From positions 19,394,926 to 19,458,925 of the forward strand of contig JACBWW010000016.1 of the NCBI GenBank assembly GCA_020086605.1: a DNA stretch of 64,000 bases, read 5' to 3'. This DNA is from Lanius collurio. Taxonomy: Eukaryota; Chordata; Aves; Passeriformes; Laniidae. Both the position numbers and the translations under genes were made by a program. Shown one piece after another: positions 1 to 12,560 of the stretch. Position 1 is the stretch's first letter; each line of letters begins with the position of its first letter. The notes under the pieces are model-generated. The model did not search any database and had not been told where the DNA came from. It saw only the letters and a list, made by a program, of their open reading frames with translations.

Positions 1-3000
1 CACTGCCAGGGCACTGAGGCAGGTATTAGGTCCTTCAGTTGAATTTAAATTACCTATCACCCTCACTTTGCAAAGAGTGAGGAAGTAAAAAAGGGGGAGC
101 TAATGGGATTTTGAGAAAAGACACAAGGAATAACGTGAATGTTTGGGATCTGGTGGGAAGGCACAGTGGTGATGGCATCTTGTGGATGAGCCTGTGTTTC
201 TGGAAGTTGTGTCTCCCTTTGGGGGCTCTCTATATTCCCACTTTCCCCTAGGAGCAAGCCTTTTTCTTCGTAGAATTATTAGTGTTTCAGTCTCATGACT
301 TTTCAGACAATATTCTGATTTTTTTGATGGACTGACTCCTGACCCATGCACAGCAGGACTGGCAATAAGGGCAGAGTACACTTGCCTGCTTTAATATTAA
401 TATCTCTTATGTTGCCCTTTTAGGAAACTGCTTAGAAGTCATAGTCATGTAACTCAGTAGAGGGAATCAATTGTTTCCCATTTACTGAAGACCCTCCCCA
501 GCCATGTGACAGAGTTCACAGCAGTGACAAGGCAGCAGATGTGGGAACCTGATGAAGCACTGAGCACAGGCTATTTGCTCACTAGGCTGTAGGGTCCACT
601 TGGTCAAAAGGCTCATCACTTGTAGTAAGCAGAGAAGGGGTAACAAAGTCCTTCCTGTCTCAGAGATGTCAACTATCACAATGGCTAATTTATACCGAGG
701 CGTTAGTTCTAAGTAGGGATTTAAAACTCAGGTCAGTAGAAGTAAAATATGTATTTTTTTGAAACCTTCAGTGCCAGGATGACACCAGGAAGTAGATGGG
801 AACAGTGTAGGGTGACACAATTTGATTGATGATGGCTCCACATTGCATATGCAGATCAACTTCAGAAAGTGACAGAAAGCACCTGGTAAAAGTCCATGGT
901 GAAGGTCAAAGCTGACAGAACCTTTATATATGTGGGAAGATGCCAGGGAAAGAGCAATAACTTTTAGGAATGCTAAAAGAAGTAAAAAGCTGAAAAGTAC
1001 AATTGCAAGATCTTGTGGAATTTATGGCTTGCTTGGTTAATGTGTCTGGCTGGCTGAATGATAGTTCCATTGTGGTAATAATACAATAGTTGAAAGTGAA
1101 GTTCAACTTCCCATCTTTCTAGACAAAATGTAGAACTTTCACTTTGTTCACAGTGCCCCTCAGACCAACAAGGACTGACTTGTTTTCTCAAATGCATTGC
1201 AGATGCTCGTAAGTTATTACCCAATTACTTTTTTGCCACATGCATCCAGGCAGTTAGTACATGAAATTTAAGACTCTCACTTAATGGAAAACTTTGAGAA
1301 GGATTTCAGTTAAAATGCTTCTCTATATAAACCCCAGATTTTTCTGTTTTCTTGGATAAATTTTTTGCAAGTCCTTTGATTTTAGGAATTTCATTTGTTC
1401 CTCTGTTTTTGACTTCATCGGAAACCATTATGTTGTACTAGTTTTTCTCCATAGAAATTATGTTAGCAATGAAGCATGATGACTTCAAGGCAGAAAGAGA
1501 CAATAAACATTTAATCTTTTCAGACTTAAAATATAAAAATATTGGTTTAACATAAGTAAAGTGTGATAGCTACATATTGCAGAGGTAAAAGCACTGAACA
1601 GCCAATGGGCGCAAATCATCAAAAGAAAGCAATAATTGATTTTAAAAGTACTGTACTAGTTTTCCCCTAGCTGCAAAACTAGCTGAATTAAAGATATGAT
1701 TGACAGCTACTTCTTTTCAAGCTTTTTTGAATCATAACTCACTAAGAATGGTTTTCAGTTGTTGGAATTATGATGAAGCTCATGATTTAAGCCAAAACTT
1801 CCCACATGGAATGTTTGGACTCAGATGTTCCTTTGACTGTTGCATGAACTCTGTCCAGATTAAAAACTCTCATTTGCTCCTCTCTGTACAAGTTTGTGAA
1901 ATCTCAACTAAACTCCCCCAAGATTCGTGGTCTGATTTGTAGCAGTCATCATGTTTCCCTCTTAGGTTCAGTTGCTGATCTGGAAAATAAGCCAGAAGGT
2001 TTTCCTCCCATAATCCTGATTCCTGCCTTCCCAATGATGAAGTCCTGTGGAGGAGGAAGCCTTTTGAAGGTAGAAGAGCTAGACCTAAGGAATTAAAGGA
2101 AAGAAGGAAAAAGCAAAAGGGACCGTGTGCCCGTGTTTAGAGATGAGATTTTGTTCCTATTGGCCTGTCCGCCCCAATGAGAAACATCTGAGCTGGGTTT
2201 GCAGCTGGATACCAGAATGGCTTTGCAATTTCAGCCCTTGCACACCCGTGTCTCAGAGGAGGGCATTCCCACAGCCCTCAATCCCTGCCCCAGAAGCACC
2301 ATGCTCCCAGCCAGGGAAAAGTGCCTCTGATCTGCCCACGAGCCGTGCACAAATGCAAGCTCTGGTGTTTCACCTGTGTGCAACAAGGTGTGAAAATCAA
2401 GGCTCTACAACCCCTGACTGTGTACGTGGAGGAGACTGGGCTGGCCTAATAATTTCTCTGGTTTTATAAACTGATGTGTAGTAATATTTTTAGGTATAGC
2501 CCATCAGAAGAAAGAACTATTCCATCTCTATCAGTTAAGAGTGAAGGGATGCTCAGCTACTGCAGCTGCTAAGAAATGGCCCATTATAAATTACATTTGC
2601 TTTTATAAATCAGAAGAATCAGATTCCCAGTCCAACTCTTAAGAATATCATTACTTCAGGTAATATGGTACATTACATGACACACCTAACTTCTGCAAAC
2701 TTCTAATTGTTGCTAAGAAATCCATTCCTTCACTAATGACATCAAATATTTCACTTACACTGAGAACTCTATTCTATGACAGTACAGGTGAAACGTCCAT
2801 CTATTTTTTCTGTGTCTTTCTCATTTGCTGAAAGCTTGGGCAACAGTATTCCTTAGGTTAATCCTAACATTCTAATTAGTTCCAAGCTGACAGCTATTTG
2901 TACTTTCAGTAATAAATTTTAAAGTCACTGAAAAGTAGATTAGTGTGTAATTTAGGAAAGCTTGCTCATGTGTTTCACTTCTCTGTGAAAGACAGACACG

Positions 3001-3458
3001 CTCATGAGATTAAGCTCTAGCCTGGCAAAGAACCTGTTTTTCCTAGCACATATTTGCTTCTGATGTCATAAATTATGTTTAAATCCTGACTTAGCTAGCC
3101 TGTTGGTGGCAAATAGTTCACAGAAGACAGGCTCATTTGCAGGTATAATACTCAAGGAAGCGGTCTCATTCTTGGAGATACTGCCTGGTAGATGAACTAA
3201 TTTGACCTTCCTCAGTTCTTTTTGTTTTATAGGTGCTGCTCCAGTACAACTGCCCATGGAGGTCACTGCATTTGCAAGCAAATTAAGTAGGCTTCCCTAT
3301 CATTCACACCTCTGGATGGTCTCTCCATGAATATTTCCCAAAGACCTGTATTACCAGGGCTCTCATCCATCTGACTACTGTATGTCATTTATGACAGAAA
3401 GAGAACTACTGTGCTCATAGGTAAGGTCTTATTGGAAGCCTTGTGTGTTGTTTCATTT

Positions 3459-3508
3459 ATTTGTGAGGAAACTGGTTCTTCAAGTAGAGAAAGTGACCCT
3501 GATGCTTT
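3459..3508 (-). repeat. Possible MIR-type SINE remnant (weak)
   Basis: The plus strand reads TGAGGAAACTGGTTC and then, about 20 bases on, AAAGTGACC. The reverse strand of the MIR core has the order GAGGAAACTGAGG... then AAGTGACTTGCCC, so the arrangement and spacing fit an inverted, very decayed MIR. The match is short and rests on a remembered consensus. Chance similarity is quite possible. Confidence 0.25.
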
Positions 3509-3532
3509 CTGACCCTGACTTGACAGGGTCAG
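3509..3532. repeat. Short perfect hairpin, 9-bp arms
   Basis: CTGACCCTG (3509-3517) and CAGGGTCAG (3524-3532) are exact reverse complements around a 6-base loop. The word TGACCCTGA also occurs once more just upstream (about 3494-3502), so the element probably arose by local duplication and inversion. The stem is too short for a microRNA precursor and no function is implied. Confidence 0.5.
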
Positions 3533-4944
3533 GTCAGACTTAGCCAGTGACATAAAATTATGCACCAGTCATCATTCTTCAATTTATACTCCAGGGAATG
3601 AAAGAGAAATGAAAACCTGTTCCAGAGTATACAAATCTCTCTTTGCAACTCTAGACACTACACAAACACACCTGATTTCCAGATGTCTTACAATGTTGTA
3701 AGGTTATATTGCTGAATTTTACTAATTCATTCACTGCTGTACCATCAGATTTGAACCTTGCTTTTGCTTCCACAAACAAAGCAGGAATGTGCTTTCGGTT
3801 ACAGATGCTGGAAATGACTAGATAATGCATTTCACAACCATGCCAATGGTTATTTTCTTTCACTCATCATCTTTTGTTCACTGCCAGTTATTTCAGTTGG
3901 CAGATGTGGTTTCACAATCCTCTATAATTGTATCTGCTAACATTGCATAGCTGAAAGTTCCTCCCAAGAGCATCTTTAGATATTTCTTATGTCCACTGCA
4001 GGTCTGTTTCCCATTAGTTATTTCCTTACAGAATAACTTCTTCAATAAATGCCTCTTTTCCAACTGTGGAAGGCAATCTCCTTATCCAGCTGTGATAGGA
4101 AATAGTACCACACGTTCCCTTTTCAGCTTCTGGCTAGCCCAGCACAAAAATAAAGCAACTGTGCTCCTCAGAAAGAGCTCAGCTAACCCCACTGCAAGTG
4201 TTTCTATATTTTGTCTTTCTATAATATTTGTTCACATTCCTGCAGGGGATGACTAGAGAGGAACCTATCAGAGGGTTTTCCTAGCAAAAGGAGCAGAATA
4301 ATGTAGGATTTGTTAGGTCAGATCAGTTTAGTGGTCAGTAAATATAGAGCAGAACAAAAATTGATTTAAAATGTTAAGAAATTCTCCAGGTGTTTTGACA
4401 GTAGGCATAAACAATTGACACATGAAAGATGTTAGAACAGATACAGCAATTAAATCAAAATAATTTTCATATTTTGACTGTTCTCACCACCACCACCCCA
4501 ATCTTATAAAGAATCAAACACTATCTAATCAACATTTAATGTTTTCCCCATTGCTTTGTAAAAATATTTTTAATTCCCTTCAGCCAACTATATTAATAAC
4601 AAAAAGTTCAGTTTGTTTGTGTTCTAGAAATGTTTTGAAACCCCATGCATACATACACACAGGAAGTGAGAGTAAATAGTTGCTGTAAACATAATGAAAA
4701 ACTGCTAAAATTTAGACTTTGCTAAAAACTAATTTGATTTCTCAGTTATGTTAGAATCATCACAAACACTAATCTACAGCTGGTAGTCTCAACTGTTCCT
4801 TCACTTGTATGTGATTAAAGATGGGTATAAAAGTCTAAAACAAATGTGAAAACTAAAATTGAAATTTCAAAAACACACTGCTGAAAATAGGACAAGAATA
4901 TTTTTCTTTCCTTAATTATCTTTGAATTGCAGCTTATTTCTTAC

Positions 4945-5102
4945 ATCATAGAATGGTTTATGTTGGAAGGGACCTTAAAGACACTCCAGTTCCAAACCCC
5001 TTGCCATGGGCAGTGACACCTTGCACTAAAACAGGTTGCTCACAGCCTGCTCTGTGAAGAGTTTCTTCCCAATATGCAGTCCAAACCTACCCTCTGTCAG
5101 TT
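4945..5102 (-). mobile_element. CR1 LINE 3' fragment, internally deleted
   Basis: The plus strand starts with ATCATAGAATGG and runs on as TTGGAAGGGACCTTAAAG, CCTTGCCATGGGCAG and CAGGTTGCTC. This is the reverse complement of the avian CR1 3' untranslated region, so the element lies on the minus strand with its 3' end at 4945. After GTTGCTCACAGC the sequence jumps to GAAGAGTTTCTTCCCAATAT. In typical avian copies about 100 bases separate these blocks, so an internal deletion is likely. It is 5'-truncated and ends in an A-rich tract. It has no coding capacity. Family identity is certain enough; the subfamily is not assigned. Confidence 0.92.
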
Positions 5103-5183
5103 AAAAAAAAAAAAAAATCCACATAAAAACCAAACAAAAAACCAAACAACAATAACACACACAAAAAAAAAAAAAACCAAGGA
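5103..5183. repeat. A-rich low-complexity tract
   Basis: Two runs of 13 to 15 A flank a CCAAACAAAA-type stretch with a short CA run. It directly abuts the truncated end of the CR1 copy at 4945-5102, where intact copies have a short TTTAAA segment. It may be an expansion of that segment. The small lysine/asparagine-rich reading frame across it is an artefact of composition. Confidence 0.85.
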
Positions 5184-8100
5184 AAAGGAAAACCACCTGC
5201 AGAGATTCTGCCCAGGAAGAATGACTATAACTAGACCAGAGAAAGGGATTTTTCTATTTTTAAAGGCATTTAAACATTTCCTTCCGGAGCTTTAAATATA
5301 CTATGCTGGTTTTGACTGTGAGAGAGTAGGTTTTTCTCATAGCAGCCAGAATGGAGCTATGTTTTGGATTTTGCTGAAAACAGTTTTGATAGCACAGGTA
5401 TGTTTTAGTTATTGCCAAGCAGTGCTTACACAGAAACATCAACTAACAAGAAACCATTCCTGTGATTTACACCCTTTCTTTGAGAGAAGAAAATTTACAT
5501 CATAATAAAACTATTTGCCCACCCTGGGGGAGCAGCTGTGCTGAACTCTACAGAGCAAATAATATTGGGATGTCTCCTGTCAAGCAAATGGGAGGAATAG
5601 CTGGGGTACAATCTCACAGCATCCAGTGTGGGAAGTACAGATAGGCCCTGACATTTGGAAAAGCTATCCAGCAGTGATGTTACAACAGAGAGCAGCAATG
5701 TAACCCACTTCTCAATCCTCTAGTCAATTGGAGCTGTCAAGTGGCACCTTGTACTTGGCTAATGTGAAACTCTCAAGAATGTCCAACAGTTGGGTGCTGT
5801 CAAGTATTTTGCTGAAATCTAAAGTCTTTAAGCAAGAAACTCTAATAGGATATGTATGGAAATCATGCAAAGTATTACTAAGGATGTGACAAATCATACA
5901 ATAGGAATAGCTTCAAAGCCCAGCAGCATGTGCCAATCTGTACCCTGATTACTGATTAACACTGAGAAACATTTCAGAGAGAAGGCAGACTCAAGACAGG
6001 ATTGGAAGTGATATATGTTATGTGAGAGGTACATTCGTTTTCATAAGTGACTCTTCAGAGACTTTTGATAATTCCCAGAGGGACCTCCCTCTAATGATTT
6101 AACAAAGTGATCAAGGATCCAGGCACCTAGAATTCATGAACAGCACGACACTGCCTCCCTTTCATGTCTGACATCCTAAGGACAAAGAAACTATGAAAGG
6201 TTCACAGCTGTAACAAAAGTGAAGGTTGTTAAAATACAGCACTGTAAGGGCAGTGATGGCAGTTCCAAAGGAATTAGTCTGAACCCAGCAATACTTTCCA
6301 ACAAACAAATTATTCTAGAAAATTTTCCCTCTAACCTATTTCAGTATAAATCAATGATACTTTTTCACGTATGTCCCATACTCTTCTATCATGACTTCAC
6401 AATTGTAGCAGCATATCAGGTGGACTATTGTTAGATCAGTAGGGCAGCCTTGACATCAATTCCTTGTGATTTACCTTGCCTGTATGCCCACCCAGCTACA
6501 CTCAGCTGCTGCTGGTGTCTGCTTTCCCTAGGGCCCATTCACATCCAGCATAAACTGATGCAGTGCTATGACAAAGAGTATGCTCTATTTTGCCATATTC
6601 AATATCCCAGGATGCTGTAAGAGAAGAGTAACAGGATTTACCAGACGTGGTTTATTATGAAGATCTGATATTTTTTGCTAGAATATTTCCAACTACTAAA
6701 GAACTCTCCATATATTCATAAAAAGCAATGTAAACAAACTGTGGAATGTTACATATAAAACAAGACAAACAGGACAAGAAGTCAGCGGGAAAATAACATT
6801 AATATAGTCTCAGCTTCTTGTGGAGAAGTAGAGAGACACAGAAAGGAACAAGTAAAGCACACAGGGATGCTAAAGTCCATATGTTACCTTAAGAAAAAAA
6901 TCCTCCCAGTGATCGGCATCTGGGGCCAGCAGATGCCAGGTTTGCCTAATGAGGGGCCACAGCAGTTCCCAGTTCTGTGACAGGCTGAAGGGCAATGGAA
7001 AGAGACTCATTCCCGAGTCCAACCCACAGCAGCAAAAGGCAGATCTACATGGGAATGCTGCTGCCACAGCAGATAGGAACACTCTGATCACATTAACTTT
7101 TAAAGAGTGAAAGGGAAATAATTTTAAAAAGCTTAAATACCAGACAGGTGTTTGCTACTCCCATACACTGCAATCTAGACTTGATAGCAACGCAATATTT
7201 GAATATGATAATTAAACACAACTTTTTCTGTCACATATGGAATTGAGTCCTAGGCTTCTTTCCCCCCACTCTTGTTACTGAGCAGTTAAATAAAGTTCAC
7301 TGACTTCAGTTGAATTTTGCCCAAATTCTGTTTTAACTCCTTTTGACCTACTCTTGAAGGGAGTTTTGCCCATTTGTCTGATTAAACTGCTTTGGTTACT
7401 GAGAATGCAGGAATGTTTTAGCAAGTCAAGATACATTTTCCTGAGAAGCAGGAATTCTAGGAGGTCTTATTCTACTAATTGATCCATTTATGTAAGTGCA
7501 GATAAATCTGTACTGAGCACTATATCATTTGTTTGCAAAATAGGTAAACATAGCTTAAGCTATCTCAGCTGAAGTCTGGAACTCACTGAGTGACCTCTAT
7601 TAGAGTGCCTTAGCACTTCACACTGAAGCTGTAAGATCCAAAGGGCAATTACTATGGAAGGAAACCAATAAATTATGTGAACTGGAATGTGTGTGGTCTG
7701 TCTGCTGTTATGGATGCTTTCTATATTAGCATTTGAAATATTACCTTAAGGGAACACTGATCAGTTCAATATATTTCATACAACCTTAGGAAGAAAGTTC
7801 CAAGTCAAACACCAAATATTTTTTGAAGTAAAAAAAAAATTAAATAAATAAAAAATCCCTGCATAACATTGCTAAACATTGAGCGTTGAAATGAGGTTCA
7901 GGTAAGCATTACAAAATTTGACCCTGAATCAATACATTATAAAATATATATTTAAATACATGTAAATTCTTTAAAACAAAGATGAGACACTTGTGAACTG
8001 ATGAAGAGTCTAGCTTCTGATATTTTATTCATATTTTAATAATTCTGCTGTTTGTATTCTCTCCTCGCTAAGTGAAGGTTATACCTGGAATTGTCATCAG

Positions 8101-9394
8101 GACGGGTAAGAAGCACTTCAAATCATTTACATCCAGAGCTGTACTTTCTCAGAAGTTTTTGGCATTTGAATGTAATGATTTTTTAAAGGTCCTCATTGTG
8201 TCCAGGAGACAGAAAGGATTCCAACTAATTCTTTTCTCCTTTGATCCTTTGCAAGACCTTGCAACGTTTCTAAACAAAGAGTTTCTAACTTTTCTCAGTG
8301 GATAAAATCCAGATCTCTGTAAAAACAATGAAAGAACGCTCCTGGTCCCTAGCAACCTTTGGAAAAGGACCTGTATACCATGTTGACTGCAAGTATACTT
8401 AGGAGTGAATCTAAATTTTCTTTTCATTTTACTCTATCATTATCTTTTCTCCTAAGTTAATAGCAATATCTTGGAAGTCTAAAGATCTGGTAGAAATATT
8501 CTACTTGAAAGACATCATAAAAATAGGTGTATCTTTAATGTTTGCTAACTGCTTAGTAGATTATAAACAAACTCATAATGCCAAACACTGCAAGCAATTT
8601 CCAGTGAAAACTCCTTTAGTAACCCCTGTCTAAAATTTGATTACTGTATTTGGTACATTGATTTAGCAATGAAAGTAACAACAATATCATAATTTTAAAC
8701 TTCCTTGCAGGAGTGTTGTAGAGATATAGTTAAGTTCATGTTTGTGTAGCTTTCCCTGTCTGTTTTAAATTATGAAATGCATTATTTAAGGAGAGTGATA
8801 ACAGCTCTAATTGCAAATAAAAACAGGGTGTATCTTTGAAAAGTGCCCCTGTGAGACATTGCAGCTAAACCCAGTACTACAGGAACAGCACATAAAACCT
8901 GATAGATTGTAGAAAAAAGCCCAGTGACAGTTTTCATGGTCTGTTCACCCCATATTGCAATTCTGAAGAAAGCATTCTTAGTTAAATTTGCTCGGTGAGC
9001 AACAGAAACACTGTTATTTATGTGTATTTAGAAGCTCCTATTACAGACTGGGGCCTCACTGTGCAAGGTGCAGTACAAACACAACAAAAAACCTGCCCAG
9101 CTGGAAAGGATGCGTGATGGAAAGGTTGTAAATACACTCAGTTTACAGCTGTACTGCTACCTTTATTTCTCAGTTCATACACTTCCTGTCCATTACCAGT
9201 TATTTCTGATGTCCTAGTGAATTCCCAAGTGCTACCATGGCATCTCACACTGGGTTTGATCTCACTAATGCCACACTTGTTCTGGAGAAAGAGTAGGAGG
9301 GGTTGTCTGCTATTTAGCTCTGATAACAATCCATAAACATTGCAAACATTGTGTTTTCTTCCCTAACCTCCAGAAATTCTAGAGTAGACACTCT
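5184..9394. other. AT-rich non-coding stretch, no gene recognised
   Basis: All reading frames are under 100 codons and resemble nothing known. An E-box inverted repeat lies at 6915-6937 (separate entry). A-rich sequence is at 7831-7855. Around 5795-5830 a phrase like TATTTTGCTGAAATCTAAAG faintly recalls the reverse strand of a CR1 reverse transcriptase, but it is too short to call. Nothing else stands out. Confidence 0.6.
6915..6937. repeat. 8-bp inverted repeat of paired E-boxes
   Basis: GGCATCTG (6915-6922) and CAGATGCC (6930-6937) are exact reverse complements separated by 7 bases. Each arm contains a CATCTG/CAGATG E-box, a core bound by many bHLH factors. It could be a paired binding site, but E-boxes are common and there is no other support. 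Confidence 0.4.
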
Positions 9395-9529
9395 TAAGAC
9401 ATTCAGTGTTTGGAAAATGCTCTCAGACACACGGTGGGGTTCTTGGGGCTGACTTGTGCAGGGCCAGGAGATGGACTCCAGTCATCTGTATGGGTCCTTT
9501 ACAAGGCAGGATATCCTATGATTCTATGA
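9395..9529 (+). mobile_element. CR1 LINE 3' end (5'-truncated)
   Basis: The segment runs CAGTGTTTGG, TGCTCTCAGACAC, GGTGGGGTTCTTGGGG, GTGCAGGGCCAGGAG, ATGGGTCC, AGGATAT and ends CCTATGATTCTATGA. This is the order of the 3' untranslated tail of a common neoavian CR1 subfamily, including the terminal octamer-type repeat (ATTCTATG). It lies on the plus strand, is about 135 bp long, and carries no coding part of ORF2. Severe 5' truncation is normal for CR1. The small overlapping reading frame starting at 9406 is not a gene. Confidence 0.92.
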
Positions 9530-12390
9530 AAAATATAAGAATAATTTATATATTTTGCACTAGATTTAAGTTTGTGTTTCACTCTGGCACAAGTTGGCTG
9601 ATTTTAGTTTTAATAGAGTTTAAAAAGTGATAACACTATCAACAATGGTTATGCAGATACCACTGCCTGATAGAGAACCTACTTTACTCTCAATTAATTT
9701 CCTTTGTTTGAGATATGCAAAAATTAACCACAAATTTTACCTTGATAAATGCCTGTTTCTTTTTCTGAAAGCCTTAAACTCAAACTTCCAGACTGTCTGA
9801 TAAAGTATGCAATACTCTCAATGCACCTCCCAGCTAGTGGGATTGGTGACATTGCCTTCAGTTTTAGCTGTCTCTCACTCATAAAACACAAAAATATAAT
9901 TAGTATATCAGTCAGCACTCAATGGTATGTTCTCTATGTTCATGTAATTTATCTCCAATTTGTCAGAACTCCTGTCAAAATGCCTATCGCTACATGGTGC
10001 CTTATTCTAGGTCTGTCCATTGACATGAAAGTCTTGAAATCAGGCAGATGGTTTTGTGAAGTAAAGACTGTTTTGCCTCAAGCAAGAAGCTTGTAGATTA
10101 AAAGAAAGGTTAATTTAAAAATAATTCAAGGTAAAGATAAAAATTTGACAGATGTGCGCAGTTCTTTCGCCAATCCCTTTTTCCATCATGGCATTGTAGT
10201 ATTTATATATTCTAGATCATACCTATGTGAAAGTGTACAAAATTTATCATGGGAGCAAGGATCTGAAATTAATTCCTAATCAGCAAAGAGTATCCTGGCA
10301 ACATTGCTAGTCTAAATTCCCTTAGCCCACAGGCCACGAGTAACCCCCGCAGCTCTACTTTCAAAGTCCTCTGAGCAGATATTGTCAAGACTTTGTGGTA
10401 CAGATTATCTGGTTTGGCAGTATCACATTCCGCTTATGTGGAATGTCAGTGTAGGCTTGTGAAATAATCTTTAAAAAGCAAATTAATTTTTAGAAAAATG
10501 CTATCTTCCAAAGAAATGTAATCAAGATGTCACATGGGAAATTGCAATGCCTCCTGGTTTCAGAAGGGTGGTGAACAGAAGAACAATCTCCTTTGTATCT
10601 GTTGGTTTCATGGCAAGTTCTACATATATAATTAAAAAAACCCCTCAAACTAGTAAGATATCTTGTGCCTGTCTATTTTGGGGCAAAAGAGAAAGAAGCA
10701 GGTAATTTTCTAACAGAGTAACAAATCAATATATTATTCCAAATTTGTCCAGTTGTGTCCCTCTCATGCCCAAATGGCCAGTACAAACATTTATTACTTA
10801 AAAGAACACCTCAAACTGGGGCTCCTTTTACTAAAATAGACATTAAATGAATGCTTGCAATGAGAAGTTATGAATGAACTTTACAGAGTTTGGATGTTCT
10901 GTTTAAATAATTATCCACATCTGGCAGTTAACGATAGCACCATCATACAAGAAGAGATTTTACTTTGAAGCAAGAGGAACATTTTTGAAATAACTGGATC
11001 TTGGATGATAAAAAAAACCTCAAGATTCCTCTACTTCATGCTGCAAGATGTCTTAGAAATGTTTTCAACACAGCCTTTTCCATGGCATTCTGGCATTATT
11101 TTAGAAGTGTTTTATATGTCTATAATTCTATTTTAGAATTGTCTCAAATAAGCCAAACAACACTTAACAAAACAAGATAATTTGTGACATATGTTCTTTG
11201 TGACTATGTCTCGGATTTAACTACAACAATTTTGACACAGCTAAAACAAAGTTCCTTGATCAGGATTTCTCTACATTCATATCTCAGGTTTCACACTGTT
11301 TTCTCTCAGGACAAGATGACCTGTAGAACATCATTTCACTACCATCAGCTGAGGCCCAGGATTTAGGACTGCTGGGAAGGGCTCCTCTAGCTTTGCACTG
11401 CCCACATGGTATATCCACTGTCTATGGCATCACAGCAGTTCGTGTATAAAAATTGCAGTAGAGGTAAAACTGGCACCCAGCCCTGCCACAGAGCAGAGAG
11501 CAGGGGTTAAGGACAGGCAGGAAAATTCCTTTATATTTGGCTCAAGCCACTTAGCTCTGAGATCTTAAATCAAACCTCAAACACAGCTATTAAAAAGAGA
11601 TACACTGCAAATAGCCTATGCTTTGTGTTCAGGAGTGATGAATTTTCCAAGATCCTCAGTGCTTTAGCTATGCAAGCCACATTTTGGAATGCTGAATCAA
11701 GAACTAAATACCTTTGCAAAGCACAGACTCAGAACTGAAACAGGCACAAAATTGGTGAGATCTATAAGCTTCCATCTCTTTTTTTTAACCTTCCTTTCTG
11801 ACCACTGAAACTATTATCCTATCACAAGATGCTGGTTTCTCCACTTGTCTCAGTTTCATTTGTATCACTATCATACAATTACTAAGTGACTTCCCCAGCC
11901 CAGATTTAGGGACTAGGTCCTTCCATCCTGTGCCAGAAGATTTTTGAACTCCAGTGTTTGCAGAGGTTGTTTCTGCAGCCAGGCATAGCTAATGGTAGCT
12001 ATTCTGAAACAGCCAACATCTGCTTCAGTACTTTGAACTCAATTTTATCAGCCGCTCCATGTCCACCATTCTTTTCTCCTGCTGTAATTTTATAGGATAT
12101 TTTCTCAATTTTGCTTTTGCAAATATTACTCTGATTGAGACTAGATAAGTGAACACATGCAATTGTCAGTGCCACTAAGGAGCAACATTTCACCCAGCTT
12201 ACAGAAGTTAATACTCAGGCTTTAATGCAACAGAACTGCGACTCCTGTAGCTTTAAGAAAGCTGTCCATGCTAACCTTAGTTTTTCCTTTCAGCATGACT
12301 TCTAATTTGATCAAACCCTGTAAGTATCTAGTGTGAAACAGATGGTGTGTGTTTGGGAAAGTTTAAAAAGGGAGCATAATATACTCCCTT
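9530..12390. other. AT-rich non-coding stretch, no gene recognised
   Basis: The longest frame is 115 codons at 9749-10096 (plus), with no recognisable domain and an overlapping frame on the other strand. A mildly GC-richer spot is near 11.35-11.52 kb. No repeat family, splice-site pair or promoter is convincing. Confidence 0.6.
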
Positions 12391-12560
12391 TGGCGGGCGA
12401 CTCTGAAATGCATCTGTTCTCTCTGCAGCGAGGCTCCTCTCGCTACTGCAGGCAGGCGCTGCGAAAGCCTCCCCACGCCGCGCTCGCTCTGTGCCGGCTG
12501 AATCACTCTGTTCCCGTTCCGTTCAGGGCCCGCGTCCCTTTGGAACTGAATGCTAATCAA
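12391..12560. promoter_or_regulatory. Compact CpG-rich patch, possible promoter or exon
   Basis: I count about 15 CpG dinucleotides in roughly 150 bases (GGCGGGCGAC, ACGCCGCGCTCG, CCCGCGTCC and others) in a window where CpG is otherwise scarce. CTGTTCTCTCTGCAG, a good splice-acceptor-like sequence on the plus strand, ends near 12429. A weak donor-like CAGGTTTT follows at about 12561. Both strands are open across it: a 91-codon plus frame at 12333-12608 and a 76-codon minus frame at 12363-12593. Neither protein is recognisable. Retained CpG suggests an unmethylated or selected segment, such as an alternative promoter, a lncRNA first exon, or a small conserved exon. A GC-rich repeat fragment is the alternative. 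Confidence 0.4.

Larger units (their letters stand above)
1..4944. other. AT-rich non-coding stretch, no gene recognised
   Basis: No reading frame here looks like a known protein. The longest, 114 codons at 2125-2469 on the plus strand, lies in a slightly GC-richer patch (about 2140-2420), has low-complexity Pro/Ser/Cys content, and has no recognisable domain or clear splice context. The rest is AT-rich sequence with short A and T runs. The only structures picked out are a possible SINE relic and a short hairpin near 3.46-3.53 kb, listed separately. A small imperfect inverted repeat (CCTCACT / AGTGAGG) is at 61-82. The stretch could be intron or intergenic DNA. Confidence 0.6.

Noticed and set aside
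5795..5835. Phrase resembling the reverse strand of CR1 reverse transcriptase
   Set aside because: Only about 20 bases are similar and neighbouring blocks do not match the family order.
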